Origin: Chelativorans sp. J32
Lineage (GTDB): Bacteria; Pseudomonadota; Alphaproteobacteria; Rhizobiales; Rhizobiaceae
Assembly (NCBI RefSeq): GCF_000518985.1
Contig: NZ_JAEQ01000003.1
Coordinates: 186,001-250,000 of the forward strand
Direction of reading: 5' to 3'
DNA: 64,000 bases
Shown here: piece by piece, positions 17,427 to 26,551 of the stretch
How the letters are laid out: each line of letters starts with the position of its first letter
Numbering within the stretch: the stretch's first letter is position 1
Notes under the pieces: model-generated
What the model was told of the DNA's origin: nothing
What the model saw: the letters and a program-made list of their open reading frames with translations, nothing else
The model's database searches: none
Made by a program: the position numbers and the translations under genes

Positions 17427-17597
17427 ATGGGAGATTACTTGTGGTTCTTCACGGTCGGAATAGCCCCTTTCCTCGTAGCGGCCGTCATGATCTACGCGTT
17501 GTTGCGCCGTAGGCGCCTCAGCCCGGAGGAAAAGATTGCTCGTGACGAGAAGACCCGGGAGCTTTACCAGGACCGTGACAAGGGTCGCTCGCTCTAG
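17427..17597 (+). CDS. Small single-pass membrane protein (56 aa)
   Basis: MGDYLWFFTVGIAPFLVAAV opens a single transmembrane helix (about residues 4-25). It is followed by an arginine cluster LRRRRL and a charged helical tail EKIARDEKTRELYQDRDKG, which by the positive-inside rule would be cytoplasmic. GGGAG is 6 bp upstream. Such mini membrane proteins are common in the rhizobial stress regulon. It overlaps the convergent proline-rich gene by 4 bp. Confidence 0.7.
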   Translation: MGDYLWFFTVGIAPFLVAAVMIYALLRRRRLSPEEKIARDEKTRELYQDRDKGRSL

Positions 17598-17770
17598 AGG
17601 CCGGCTGACAGGCGGAGCCGCTGCGGCGGCTCATCATTCTCATCCGGATTCGGCCAAGGCTCCTCGTCGGGAAGCCGCTCAGGATCGGGCTCGCGTACGG
17701 GCTGCGGATCGGGAAACGGCTCTGGCGGTAAAGGCGGAGTAGGCTCGGGGATCGGGCGTGGAGTGCTCAT
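17594..17770 (-). CDS. Proline-rich acidic mini-protein (58 aa)
   Basis: About one third proline: MSTPRPIPEPTPPLPPEPF, then DPQPVREPDPERLPDEEP. No hydrophobic segment, so it is presumably disordered. A strong ribosome site, GAGGAGGG, lies 5 bp before the ATG, which makes it credible despite its composition. It is the third gene of the minus-strand operon driven from 18507-18531. Function unknown. Confidence 0.65.
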   Translation of the reverse strand: MSTPRPIPEPTPPLPPEPFPDPQPVREPDPERLPDEEPWPNPDENDEPPQRLRLSAGL

Positions 17771-17779
17771 GGTCCCTCC

Positions 17780-18082
17780 TCAAGTGGCTATGAGGGCGAG
17801 AGCACCGATCACAACGAGAGCAATTCCTACGATGAGAAGTGCGTAAAGTGCGAGCGATCCGGGCTCGCGCCGATGCGGCGCTTCGTGCAGGGTCCGGTTC
17901 TCGTTTTCCTGTTGCCGCTGCTCGGCGGTTGGGGGTGTGCCGCCTGCTTCGTCATCGGCGCCCAGAGGAGCGGCAGCGGGATCCGGATATCTGACTTTTT
18001 CACCCGTGCGGCCCCGATCTATATCGGCGCGCAGGCGCTCGGTCGTAGGGGGATCGGCTTGCTGCTTGTTGGGCATGCTCAT
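17780..18082 (-). CDS. Small protein with C-terminal membrane anchor (100 aa)
   Basis: A hydrophilic N-terminal 75 residues (MSMPNKQQADPPTTERLRAD) and one C-terminal transmembrane helix, SLALYALLIVGIALVVIGAL, so it is a tail-anchored topology. ATG 18082 has GGAGA 5 bp upstream. It is 11 bp after the DUF427 gene and 9 bp before the proline-rich gene, all in one operon under a perfect stress promoter. No family recognised. Confidence 0.72.
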   Translation of the reverse strand: MSMPNKQQADPPTTERLRADIDRGRTGEKVRYPDPAAAPLGADDEAGGTPPTAEQRQQENENRTLHEAPHRREPGSLALYALLIVGIALVVIGALALIAT

Positions 18083-18093
18083 GGCAGTCTCCA

Positions 18094-18477
18094 TCACGGA
18101 ACATGGGGTTCGTGGATGATGTCCTCCTGCGGAACTGCCTCGACCCTCACCTTGGATCGATCGAAAGCGGCATGCTGCCGGATCGCATTCAATTCGGGTC
18201 CAGGCTGCTCGATAGCCCACATCACGTCGTCGGCGGATTCGCCGACCGCGCCGACGTTCCAGTAACGCGCGCGGCCTTTTCCCGGCACCTCGCGTTGGGT
18301 CGCGGATTCAGTGAGAAAGTCGAAATAGATATCCCGGAAGGGGATATAAAAGACCGGCTCCGCCCCAGCTTCCGCGAGGACCAGCGCCTCCTTGGTCGAG
18401 GCAATCATCGCGTCGGAGAACATCACGTTTACGGTGCCGCGGAAGGGTTCGATCTTGAGGTTCGGGTTCTCGTTCAC
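18094..18477 (-). CDS. DUF427 domain protein
   Basis: 127 residues matching the DUF427 fold: FRGTVNVMFSDAMIASTKEALVLAEAG, YIPFRDIYFDFL, ARYWNVGAVGESADDVMWAIE. DUF427 proteins are small beta-rich proteins of unknown biochemical role and are common in stress clusters. GTG start with AAGGAG 9 bp upstream. First gene of a three-gene operon from the promoter at 18507-18531. Confidence 0.88.
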   Translation of the reverse strand: MNENPNLKIEPFRGTVNVMFSDAMIASTKEALVLAEAGAEPVFYIPFRDIYFDFLTESATQREVPGKGRARYWNVGAVGESADDVMWAIEQPGPELNAIRQHAAFDRSKVRVEAVPQEDIIHEPHVP

Positions 18478-18506
18478 GGTCGCTTTCTCCTTCTGTCCTT
18501 TTCCCT

Positions 18507-18531
18507 AACGTCCGCTCTACCCTCAGGTTCC
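18507..18531 (-). promoter_or_regulatory. EcfG/RpoE2-type general stress promoter (perfect match)
   Basis: Minus strand: GGAAC (18531-18527), 16 bases, CGTT (18510-18507). It is back to back with the plus-strand promoter at 18548, only 16 bp apart. Confidence 0.78.
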
Positions 18532-18547
18532 GGTCTCCAGCGATGTG

Positions 18548-18573
18548 GGAACAACGGTCGCTGGCCGGCCGTT
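18548..18573 (+). promoter_or_regulatory. EcfG/RpoE2-type general stress promoter (perfect match)
   Basis: GGAAC (18548-18552), 17 bases, CGTT (18570-18573), 50 bp upstream of the HPF/cold-shock gene. Confidence 0.78.
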
Positions 18574-18623
18574 TGGATCTGGCGAGGGCCGCCCAGGGGC
18601 GGCCGGACAGACAAGAGGTGCCT

Positions 18624-19208
18624 ATGCAAGTCCCGCTACAGATTGCGTTCCACAAGGCCGAGAAGTCGGATTGGGCGGAACAGGAAATCCGCGCAAGGGT
18701 GGACAAGCTGCAGACCTATCACGATCGCATCATCGGCTGCCGGGTGACAGTGGACCAACGCGCGCGAAACGTGGAAGGAACCTTGCCTCCGGTGGTGCGC
18801 ATCGAAATCAGCCTGCCGGGCATTGCGCCGGTCGTTGTTGCGTACGAGCCTGACCGACTCCAGCAGAAGTACCAGACACCGGATCTCGGGAATGCCATCA
18901 ACGACGCCTTCAGCCTGGCCGAGCGGCGGTTGGCGCAAATAAAGGAGGAGCGCGACGGCCGGAACAAGGACGCACACCATGACAGTCAGCGGCAATTTCT
19001 CGGCCAGGTGGCGCAGCTCTATCCTGATGAGGACCATGGATTCCTGCTAACCAATGAGGGAAGCAGTCTCTATTTCCACCGCAACGCAATGTTGCAGGGC
19101 GATTTCGACAAGCTGCGCGTCGGCGACGAAGTGCGTTATGTCGAGGAGGTTGGCGATACCGGCCCATTGGCAACGAAAGTGAGAGTGGTCCAGCCGGACC
19201 GCAATTGA
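18624..19208 (+). CDS. HPF/RaiA-type ribosome-associated protein fused to a cold-shock-like domain
   Basis: 194 residues. The N-terminal ~105 match the ribosome hibernation/S30AE fold (MQVPLQIAFHKAEKSDWAEQ, RVDKLQTYHDRIIGCRVTVD). The C-terminal ~65 look like an OB-fold cold-shock domain (HGFLLTNEGSSLYFHRNAML, RVGDEVRYVEE). Such proteins are expected to bind stalled or dormant ribosomes and RNA during stress. ATG 18624 has an AGAGGTG ribosome site. The frame open upstream contains the promoter and is not coding. Confidence 0.85.
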   Translation: MQVPLQIAFHKAEKSDWAEQEIRARVDKLQTYHDRIIGCRVTVDQRARNVEGTLPPVVRIEISLPGIAPVVVAYEPDRLQQKYQTPDLGNAINDAFSLAERRLAQIKEERDGRNKDAHHDSQRQFLGQVAQLYPDEDHGFLLTNEGSSLYFHRNAMLQGDFDKLRVGDEVRYVEEVGDTGPLATKVRVVQPDRN

Positions 19209-19318
19209 CGCTGAAGCCAGTCGATGGAGCTTCACCCCCAGGGGCGGCGGTGTCCTCCCGCCCCTGTTTCTTGCAAGCCTTGGCCGGTGCCTCAATCTGA
19301 AAAGCTCGTGAGGTCAGG

Positions 19319-19343
19319 GGAACCGCTTGCGGCGCCGGGAATT
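19319..19343 (+). promoter_or_regulatory. EcfG/RpoE2-type general stress promoter (candidate)
   Basis: GGAAC (19319-19323), 18 bases, TT (19342-19343), about 20 bp upstream of the next start codon. The -10 lacks the CG, so it is a weaker match. Confidence 0.4.
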
Positions 19344-19363
19344 GTTCGGAGACGACCCACGGG

Positions 19364-20173
19364 ATGACTGAGATGATCACTGAACCGGAACGGTTCCTCC
19401 TCTCCGCAGCTCCGCTTGAAGCAAGGGCTGAACCTATCCTGGATGCGGAGGCTGAGAGCTTCTACACCGAAGCCATTGGAGAATTGCGAGAAGCGGGCAT
19501 TCCCTTCATGGTGGCAGGCACCTTCGCCGTGGCCGCTTATACGGGGATTTCGCGTCTGACGAAGGATTTCGATATCTTCTGCAAGGCAGGAGATTGGCCG
19601 CGACTGCTCTCCCACTTCAAGAGCCGCAACTACGACGTTTTCATCGAGGACGAGCGCTGGATCGGCAAGGTTACACGAGGGCCGGTCTTTTTCGACGTGA
19701 TCTTCGCTTCTTCGAACGGCACGACACCTGTTTCGGACCTATGGTTCGAGCACTCCTGCGAAACAAGCCTGCTGGGACATTCCGTGCGGCTGGTGGGACC
19801 GACCGAGTTGATCTGGTCGAAGTTCTTTATCCAGAACCGCAACCGCTATGACGGCGCCGACGTGGCCCATCTCATCCTGCGTGCCCACGAGCGGATAGAC
19901 TGGAAGCGGCTCCTGCAGCACATGGAGGTACATTGGGAGGTGCTCCTCATCCATCTGCTCAATTTCCGCTTCATCTATCCCAGCGAGCGCGAACGCGTGC
20001 CTGCCTGGCTGATGGACGAGCTTCTCGACCGCTTGGCGCACCAGCGGCAGCTTCCTCCACCACAGGCAAGAATCTGCCGCGGCCGCATGTTCTCCAGCCT
20101 GGATTACGAAATCGATGTGCGTGAATGGGGTTTCGCCGATAATGAGGAGATGGTGAGCGGTAGAAATGAGTGA
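19364..20173 (+). CDS. Nucleotidyltransferase-fold protein
   Basis: 269 residues. FMVAGTFAVAAYTGISRLTK followed by DFDIF resembles the nucleotidyltransferase core (glycine motif, helix, then the metal-binding DxD). The remainder is helical with a conserved-looking LVGPTELIWSKFFIQNRNRYDGADV, as in proteins annotated as nucleotidyltransferase family or aminoglycoside-type NTases. The substrate is unknown. It overlaps the metallophosphoesterase gene by 8 bp, so a paired NTase and phosphoesterase function is possible. Confidence 0.75.
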   Translation: MTEMITEPERFLLSAAPLEARAEPILDAEAESFYTEAIGELREAGIPFMVAGTFAVAAYTGISRLTKDFDIFCKAGDWPRLLSHFKSRNYDVFIEDERWIGKVTRGPVFFDVIFASSNGTTPVSDLWFEHSCETSLLGHSVRLVGPTELIWSKFFIQNRNRYDGADVAHLILRAHERIDWKRLLQHMEVHWEVLLIHLLNFRFIYPSERERVPAWLMDELLDRLAHQRQLPPPQARICRGRMFSSLDYEIDVREWGFADNEEMVSGRNE

Positions 20174-20888
20174 AATAAATTCACACGTGCGTATCGCCGC
20201 GATCGGTGATCTCCACGTGAAGGAAGATGCGACCGTTTCCTATCGGCAGATGTTCAACGAGATCGCGCGGGATGCAGACATCCTCGTCCTGGCGGGCGAT
20301 CTGACGGATCTTGGTAAGCCGCATGAGGCGGAACTCCTAGCCGAAGATCTGCGCGGCTGCGGTGTGCCTGTCGTTGGGGTGCTCGGCAACCATGATTATG
20401 AATGCGACGCGGTCGACGAGATTGCGCGGATATTGCGTGAAGCCGGCGTCCATCTTCTCGATGGACAGACCGTGGAGCTCAAAGGGGTGGGATTTGCTGG
20501 CGTGAAGGGCTTCGCCGGCGGTTTCGGCAAGCGCATGCTCGCTTCTTTTGGAGAGCCCGCCATCAAGGCGATGGTTGGGGAATCGATCAAGGAAGCCATG
20601 AAACTGGAGAATGCATTGCGGCAGGTGAGGGCGGACAAGTCCCTCGCTGTGCTCCACTACGCGCCGATCCTGAAAACGGTGGAAGGCGAGCCCCCCGAAA
20701 TCTACCCCTTCCTGGGTTCCGCCCGACTGGGCGAAACGATCGATCGCTTCCAGGTGGGGGCGGTTGTGCATGGCCATGCGCACCACGGTACTTATGAAGG
20801 GCGAACGACGAGCGGCGTGCCGGTTTACAACGTGGCAAGGCATATCGAGAAGCCAAACGGGAAGCCCTATGCGGTCATAGAATTGTGA
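20166..20888 (+). CDS. Calcineurin-like metallophosphoesterase
   Basis: 240 residues with the full set of metal-binding motifs: IGDLHVKED, AGDLTDLG, GNHDYECD, and HGHAHHG near the C-terminus. It hydrolyses phosphomono- or diesters, substrate unknown. Its ATG lies inside the 3' end of the nucleotidyltransferase gene (8-bp overlap), which indicates translational coupling and probably a joint task. No signal peptide, so cytoplasmic. Confidence 0.92.
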   Translation: MSEINSHVRIAAIGDLHVKEDATVSYRQMFNEIARDADILVLAGDLTDLGKPHEAELLAEDLRGCGVPVVGVLGNHDYECDAVDEIARILREAGVHLLDGQTVELKGVGFAGVKGFAGGFGKRMLASFGEPAIKAMVGESIKEAMKLENALRQVRADKSLAVLHYAPILKTVEGEPPEIYPFLGSARLGETIDRFQVGAVVHGHAHHGTYEGRTTSGVPVYNVARHIEKPNGKPYAVIEL

Positions 20889-21122
20889 TCGCGGTGGATC
20901 GCCCGGCGGGGATAAATTTGAAGCAGATGTTCCTGGGTATATTGCGGACGGGATTCAGCCTGCGCCGGGAAGCCATTGAGAATCCAATACGTTGAAGGAC
21001 CACTAGCTCGGGGCAGGGGCAAACTTTCCTTTCCATTTTCACGCAGGATAAAGAGATTTATCCCCGCGTTTCGCCTTCATTGCAGAATGCCTCACAGACA
21101 CGGCCGGCATGGAGGCGCAGCT

Positions 21123-22481
21123 ATGAGCGAAGAGACCGAAAATCTGAAACTCCCCTACATCATGCCCTCCCAGGCGCAGAAACATGTAACGCATAATGAG
21201 GCCATAAGAGCGCTGGACGCGCTGGTGCAAATCGGGGTTCGGCAGCGCGGTCTGGAGCAGCCGCCGGCCACGCCCAAGGAGGGCGAACGATACATTGTGG
21301 GAGAAGCGCCAACGGAAGCTTGGGCCGGCCAGGCGGGACGTATCGCGGCATTTCAGGATGGGGCCTGGGCGTTCTACGCACCGCGCGCCGGCTGGCTGGC
21401 TTACGTGTCCTCCGAAGACCGGCTCGTGGTGCATGATGGGACGCGCTGGCAGGAGATGCACAACGGCTTTGCGGCCGAAGATCTTCAAAACCTGCAGGGC
21501 CTTGGCATCAACGCCGCTGCAGATCCGGCCAACCGGTTGTCGGTCGCTTCTTCGGCTTCGCTGTTCACCCATGAGGGCGCTGGCCACCAGGTGAAGGTGA
21601 ACAAGAACGCGCCCTCCGATACCGCAAGTCTCCTTTTTCAGACCGGCTGGTCCGGACGTGCCGAGATGGGGCTTGCCGGGAATGACGATTTCTCGATCAA
21701 GGTCAGCGCTAACGGGACCATCTGGACCACGGGGCTTAGCCTGAACCGGACGAACGGGGCAATGGACGCGCCCGCCGGCCTTTCCGTGGCCGGCAAATCC
21801 GTGTGGCATGCCGGTAATTTTTCACCCGCATCCAAGCAGGATTCTTTCGCCACCACGCGCATCGTGGAAATGTACGAAGCCGGCGCAAACGGCACTGCGC
21901 CCACCTATATCGACCTTCATACCGAGCCCGGTACCGATTACGATGCGCGGATCATCCGCTGGAACAGCAGCCACGCCAGCAAGCCCGGCTGGTTCGAAAT
22001 CGCCAATGCCAGTTCGGGAACCCTGTCGCTGACGCCCGCCGGACCGCTATGGAACAGCATCGCGATTGCTTATAACGGCACCTCCCCGCAGTTCGGGAAT
22101 CAGGTGCGCCTTTCCGGAACCTCACCAACTCTCCTGCTGACCGAGACCGATACGAACATCTCAGGGCGAGTGCTCGTGGACTCGGGCTGCCTCTACATCC
22201 AGGCGACTGCACAATCGGGCAATGCCGGAGCGGTTCGCATTTCGGGGTGGTCGAACACGGATGTGGGAGCATTCCAAGTGCATTATGACGGCGCCTTTCG
22301 AGACGTCCATCATTCCGGCGCTCCCGCCGTTCTTCGCAGCTACAGCGTGGCAAGCCTGCCAAGTGCGAGCGCTGCCGGCGCGGGTGCTATGGTCTTCGTG
22401 ACGGATGCATCCGGCGGCGCTGCTCCGGCGTTCTCGGATGGCACGAACTGGCGGAAGGTGACGAACGGAACGCTCATCTGA
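21123..22481 (+). CDS. DUF2793 domain protein (phage tail/fibre-like)
   Basis: 452 residues. The N-terminal ~90 match DUF2793 (LPYIMPSQAQKHVTHNEAIRALDALVQIGV, then GERYIVGEAPTEAWAGQAGRIAAF). The rest is rich in Gly, Ser, Thr and Asn and repetitive beta-type sequence, like phage tail or surface fibre proteins. DUF2793 occurs in gene-transfer-agent and prophage-related genes of alphaproteobacteria. No other phage gene is adjacent. ATG 21123 is chosen because GGAGG lies 7 bp upstream. The upstream frame from 20976 lacks a ribosome site. Confidence 0.8.
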   Translation: MSEETENLKLPYIMPSQAQKHVTHNEAIRALDALVQIGVRQRGLEQPPATPKEGERYIVGEAPTEAWAGQAGRIAAFQDGAWAFYAPRAGWLAYVSSEDRLVVHDGTRWQEMHNGFAAEDLQNLQGLGINAAADPANRLSVASSASLFTHEGAGHQVKVNKNAPSDTASLLFQTGWSGRAEMGLAGNDDFSIKVSANGTIWTTGLSLNRTNGAMDAPAGLSVAGKSVWHAGNFSPASKQDSFATTRIVEMYEAGANGTAPTYIDLHTEPGTDYDARIIRWNSSHASKPGWFEIANASSGTLSLTPAGPLWNSIAIAYNGTSPQFGNQVRLSGTSPTLLLTETDTNISGRVLVDSGCLYIQATAQSGNAGAVRISGWSNTDVGAFQVHYDGAFRDVHHSGAPAVLRSYSVASLPSASAAGAGAMVFVTDASGGAAPAFSDGTNWRKVTNGTLI

Positions 22482-22556
22482 GTATCTACGCGCAGGGCTA
22501 ACTCAGGGAGCCACCTGCCAAGCGTCCGTTTAAGCTGAAAGCCGTTTATCGGCCGT

Positions 22557-22586
22557 TTCTGGCCTCATTCTTTATTGAGGCCAGAA
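22557..22586. terminator. Bidirectional terminator-like hairpin
   Basis: TTCTGGCCTCA, an 8-nt loop and TGAGGCCAGAA form a perfect 11-bp stem between the convergent DUF2793 and rfbD genes. T-runs are short on both sides. Confidence 0.65.
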
Positions 22587-22600
22587 CAGCAGCCGACGCA

Positions 22601-23497
22601 TCACCGCACCGGGTCTGCGGCGGCAAGCTCTTCCAGGGTTTCCACGACTGACTCGCGCCAATGCGGCGCTCGATAGCCAAATGCCGTAGCGAAGCGCTCG
22701 CAGGAGAGACGGGAATTGCGTGGGCGGACAGCTTTCGTGGGGTAATCCGCCGTGGTAATCGGCACTACGCGCGCCGAAGGGCCGCCGCGGGCTGCGTTTT
22801 CGGAAAAGATATGTGCGGCGAACTCGTGCCAGCCGGCCTCACCGGAGCCCGCCAGATGGTAGGTGGCGCTCCAGCCTTCGGGCCCCCTGCGGCGGCGAGC
22901 GTCGATGGCTGTCAGTATGCCGTCCGCAATGTCGCGGGCTGCTGTGGGATTGCCAATCTGATCGGAAACGATGCGCAGCTCTTCGCGCGTTTCCGCAAGC
23001 TTCAGCATCGTCTTCAGGAAATTCCTTCCATGGGCGCTGTAGACCCATGCGGTGCGCAGGATCAGATGATCCGCATTTTCGCGACGGACCGCCTCCTCCC
23101 CGGCAAGCTTGCTCTTTCCATAGGCCGAGAGCGGATTGACCGTATCGTTCTCCTCGTATGGGCGGTCAAGCGCACCGTCGAAGACATAGTCGGTCGAAAT
23201 CTGGATGAGCGGAATGCCACGCTCCGCGGTCAGCCGCGCAAGGAGGCGGGGTGCCTCGGCGTTTACGGCATGCGCCGTTTCCGGCTCGTCCTCCGCCTGA
23301 TCCACGGCCGTATAGGCAGCAGCATTGACGACCAGATCTGGCGCGTGGCGAGCAAGCGCGGGCTCGAAGGTGCGCAGGTCGGCAAGGTCGAGCTCGGGCC
23401 GCCCGACGGCTATCAAGGTCAGGCCGGGATGCGCGCTTGCGCGTGCAAGCAGAGAGCGTACCACCTGGCCGTCCTTGCCTGTGACAAGTATCTTCAT
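22601..23497 (-). CDS. rfbD: dTDP-4-dehydrorhamnose reductase
   Basis: Last step of dTDP-L-rhamnose synthesis: NADPH reduction of dTDP-4-keto-L-rhamnose. 298 residues with [17 protein letters not shown], the catalytic YGKSKLAGE and the STDYVFDG motif. The start at 23497 overlaps the rfbB stop (ATGA). A longer frame to 23551 has no ribosome site. Last gene of the minus-strand operon rfbA, rfbC, rfbB, rfbD. Confidence 0.95.
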   Translation of the reverse strand: MKILVTGKDGQVVRSLLARASAHPGLTLIAVGRPELDLADLRTFEPALARHAPDLVVNAAAYTAVDQAEDEPETAHAVNAEAPRLLARLTAERGIPLIQISTDYVFDGALDRPYEENDTVNPLSAYGKSKLAGEEAVRRENADHLILRTAWVYSAHGRNFLKTMLKLAETREELRIVSDQIGNPTAARDIADGILTAIDARRRRGPEGWSATYHLAGSGEAGWHEFAAHIFSENAARGGPSARVVPITTADYPTKAVRPRNSRLSCERFATAFGYRAPHWRESVVETLEELAAADPVR

Positions 23498-24552
23498 GCA
23501 GCGCCTAGTCTCTCGCCGGCATAGGTGCCTTCGCGGATCGGCCGCCACCACCAGGGATTGGCAAGGTACCAGTCGACCGTCCGTTCCAGCCCCTTCTCAA
23601 AGCTCACCGAGGGCTCCCAGCCGAGCTCGCGGCCGATCTTGCCGGCATCGATGGCGTAACGCCGGTCATGGCCCGGCCGATCGCGCACGAAGGCGATGAG
23701 ATCGTGGTGCGATTTGCCGCCGCGGCGCGGGCGCCGTGCATCCAGCGCGTTGCAAATGGCCTCAACCACGGCGAGATTCGTGCGCTCGGCATTGCTGCCG
23801 ATCGCATAGCTCTCGCCTACGCGCCCACGCCGGAAGACAAGCTCCAGCGCGTGGGCGTGATCTTCCACAAACAGCCAGTCGCGCACATTTTCGCCGCTTC
23901 CATAAACCGGCAGCGGCTTTTCTTCGAGCCCGTTCAGGATCGTGAGCGGGATGAGCTTTTCGGGGAAATGGAAGGGGCCGTAATTGTTGGAGCAATTGGA
24001 AAGCACCACCGGCAGACCATAAGTGGCGTGCCAGGCGCGCACGAGATGGTCCGATGCCGCCTTCGACGCCGAATAGGGGGAGGAGGGGGCGTAGGCCGTG
24101 GTCTCATCGAATTTCTGCGAGGGGTCGAAAGGCAGATCGCCAAACACCTCGTCGGTTGAAATATGATGGAAGCGGAAGCGCTCCTTGCGGTCGCCATTCA
24201 ACGAACGCCAATATTCCAGCGCTGCTTCGAGAAGGCGGAAGGTACCGACGATGTTGGTCTCGATGAAGGCGGCAGGTCCGTCGATGGAGCGGTCCACATG
24301 GCTTTCGGCCGCCAGATGCATGATGCCATCGATGGAGAAGCGGGCGAAGATCTCGCGCATTGCTCGCCCATCGCAGATATCCGCGCGTATGAAGTGATAA
24401 TTCGAGCGGTTTTCTATCTCCCGCAGCGAGGCGCGGTTGCCGGCATAGGTAAGCTTGTCGACATTGATGACGACATTGGCCGGATCGGAGGCCAGCCGGC
24501 GGCACACGGCCGATCCGATGAAGCCCGCGCCGCCTGTGACGAGAATCCTCAT
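23494..24552 (-). CDS. rfbB: dTDP-glucose 4,6-dehydratase
   Basis: Converts dTDP-glucose to dTDP-4-keto-6-deoxyglucose with bound NAD+. 352 residues: [14 protein letters not shown], the [11 protein letters not shown] region with the conserved Asp and Glu, and the catalytic [12 protein letters not shown]. The start overlaps the rfbC stop by 4 bp. Standard size for the family. Confidence 0.96.
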   Translation of the reverse strand: MRILVTGGAGFIGSAVCRRLASDPANVVINVDKLTYAGNRASLREIENRSNYHFIRADICDGRAMREIFARFSIDGIMHLAAESHVDRSIDGPAAFIETNIVGTFRLLEAALEYWRSLNGDRKERFRFHHISTDEVFGDLPFDPSQKFDETTAYAPSSPYSASKAASDHLVRAWHATYGLPVVLSNCSNNYGPFHFPEKLIPLTILNGLEEKPLPVYGSGENVRDWLFVEDHAHALELVFRRGRVGESYAIGSNAERTNLAVVEAICNALDARRPRRGGKSHHDLIAFVRDRPGHDRRYAIDAGKIGRELGWEPSVSFEKGLERTVDWYLANPWWWRPIREGTYAGERLGAA

Positions 24553-25121
24553 GTCGATGTCTCCTCATAGCGAAAGCCTGTTTCCACCTCGGCAAGAAGG
24601 GGAGCAGCACGATCCTTCGGTGAAAGAAGCGGTGTGAAACCTTCAGGCCAGGGGATGCCGATCGTGGGGTCGTCGAAGCGGATCGCCCGGTCGTGCTCGC
24701 GCGAATAAAGCGCGGTCACCTTGTAGACGACCTCGGTTTCGGGCTCGAGGGTCATGAAGCCGTGGGCAAAGCCCTTCGGCACCAGGAGTTGGTTCCATTC
24801 GCGCGCGGACAGCTCCACTCCCACCCAACGGCCGAAGGTGGGCGAGCCCACGCGAATATCCACGGCCACATCGAAGATTGCTCCCCGCACGACGCGCACG
24901 AGCTTGTCCTGCGCGAAGGGGGGTGTCTGGAAATGAAGGCCTCGGACGGTACCGGCCGGTACCGAGAGAGAGTGGTTGTCCTGCACGAAGTCGAGTGTGA
25001 TTCCGGCCGCTGCAAACGCGGCTGCGTTGTAGGTCTCGGAGAAAAAGCCGCGCTCATCAGCGAATTTGGCCGGTACGATCTCCAGGACGCCATCGAGCTC
25101 GAGTTCGCGGACCTCAGGCAT
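24549..25121 (-). CDS. rfbC: dTDP-4-dehydrorhamnose 3,5-epimerase
   Basis: Cupin-fold epimerase of 190 residues: [34 protein letters not shown] with the catalytic His, and [12 protein letters not shown]. It acts between RfbB and RfbD. Overlaps rfbA by 8 bp and rfbB by 4 bp. Normal length. Confidence 0.96.
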   Translation of the reverse strand: MPEVRELELDGVLEIVPAKFADERGFFSETYNAAAFAAAGITLDFVQDNHSLSVPAGTVRGLHFQTPPFAQDKLVRVVRGAIFDVAVDIRVGSPTFGRWVGVELSAREWNQLLVPKGFAHGFMTLEPETEVVYKVTALYSREHDRAIRFDDPTIGIPWPEGFTPLLSPKDRAAPLLAEVETGFRYEETST

Positions 25122-25995
25122 TCTCCAGCTCCTCGGCGCAGCGGATCACATAGGAAGCATAAGCGTCGTTCTTCATCGCGCGGGCCCGGGCGATGGCCAT
25201 ATCCGGTGTCAGCCAGCCCATGTGCAATGCGATTTCCTCGGGGCAGGCGATCTTTATGCCTTGGCGGTGCTCCATCGTCCGCACGAAAGAGGCGGCTTCG
25301 TGCAGGCTGTCCGGCGTACCGGTATCAAGCCAGGCATAGCCGCGGCCCAGCCGCTCTACCGTGAGATCGCCGCGTTCCAGATATACCCGGTTTACGTCGG
25401 TAATCTCCAGCTCACTGCGCGCGGAAGGCTTTACGTTCGCTGCGATATCGAGCACGTCATTGTCGTAGAAATAGAGGCCGGTGACGGCCCAGTCCGACTT
25501 GGGCTCGCGGGGCTTTTCCTCTATGTCGATCGCCAGCATCGTCTTAGGATCGAAGGTGACCACCCCATAGCGCTGCGGATCGGCGACGCGATAGGCAAAA
25601 ATGCTTGCGCCGCTCGTCCGCGCGGCGGCGGCACGGCATATACCGCCCAGCCCGCCGCCATAAAAGACATTATCGCCCAAGATCAAAGCACAGGGACTCG
25701 AGCCGACGAAGGATCTGCCTATGATGAAGGCTTCCGCCAGCCCGTTGGGATTTGGTTGTTCGGCGTAGCTGAACTCCAGGCCGAAAGAGCTTCCATCCCC
25801 GAGCAGCATCTGGAAGCCAGGCAGGTCGCGAGGGGTGGAAATCACGAGAATTTCCCGTATACCCGCCAACATCAACACACTTAGCGGATAATAGATCATC
25901 GGTTTGTCATAGAGCGGTAGCATCTGCTTCGATACTGCCGCCGTTATGGGATGCAACCGCGTACCGCTTCCGCCTGCAAGTATGATACCCTTCAT
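25114..25995 (-). CDS. rfbA: Glucose-1-phosphate thymidylyltransferase
   Basis: First step of the dTDP-rhamnose pathway. 293 residues starting [18 protein letters not shown] (nucleotide-binding GGxGTRL), with [16 protein letters not shown] and [11 protein letters not shown] start at 25995, where a GGGGGA ribosome site precedes the ATG. The frame runs 17 codons further. First gene of the operon. Confidence 0.95.
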   Translation of the reverse strand: MKGIILAGGSGTRLHPITAAVSKQMLPLYDKPMIYYPLSVLMLAGIREILVISTPRDLPGFQMLLGDGSSFGLEFSYAEQPNPNGLAEAFIIGRSFVGSSPCALILGDNVFYGGGLGGICRAAAARTSGASIFAYRVADPQRYGVVTFDPKTMLAIDIEEKPREPKSDWAVTGLYFYDNDVLDIAANVKPSARSELEITDVNRVYLERGDLTVERLGRGYAWLDTGTPDSLHEAASFVRTMEHRQGIKIACPEEIALHMGWLTPDMAIARARAMKNDAYASYVIRCAEELENA

Positions 25996-26551
25996 TCCCC
26001 CCGCGCCCAATATGCCTAGGTCATGGCCCGCTTTCGCGTGGGCCATGCGTCAACGTGACCAAATATGCTTCCCCCGCAACTTTGCAGCGCAGGTTCACAT
26101 CTACAATTTTGTGGCGAATTCTCGCCCCCGATTTGGACCATCTAGTCAGTAATTTCCTGTGTGTAAAGATTGGAAAGTAATCCGAAGCATTTCTGCGTGC
26201 TTTCATGACTTGGGGTCTTTTCTCGCCGGGCTGAAATTGTGGACTACTAAATTGTTCTCGAGCCTAGATCCGCAACCTCCGGGCGGTGGTGATTCGCAGC
26301 CTGGCAAGCGACCGTAAAGCGGCGCTGATAAGGTTGGCTGCCCTATCATGATAGGATTGCCGATCACGTTTAGGTGGAGGCGCGCTGCCCAGCGCTCGCC
26401 TGCGCCTCCTTGCCTACTGCCAAGCAGTCCCCACATCCCGCAGCCTAGACGCACTCTTGCCGGGTATAAAGGAAGCCTATAACCCCGCCATTATTTGCCC
26501 TTAGCGGCGCCCGGCTGCTTGCAATCGTATACATTACTATTGCAGGTTGCA
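25996..26551. promoter_or_regulatory. Intergenic region with a 14-bp palindrome between divergent polysaccharide operons
   Basis: 556 bp with no convincing gene. CCTATCATGATAGG (26342-26355) is a perfect palindrome of the size of a dimeric regulator site. GGAGGCGC and GCGCCTCC (26375-26408 region) can pair as an 8-bp stem. The AT content is higher than in the flanks. It must hold the promoters for the rfb operon and the deacetylase. I could not place -35/-10 boxes with confidence. Confidence 0.4.
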
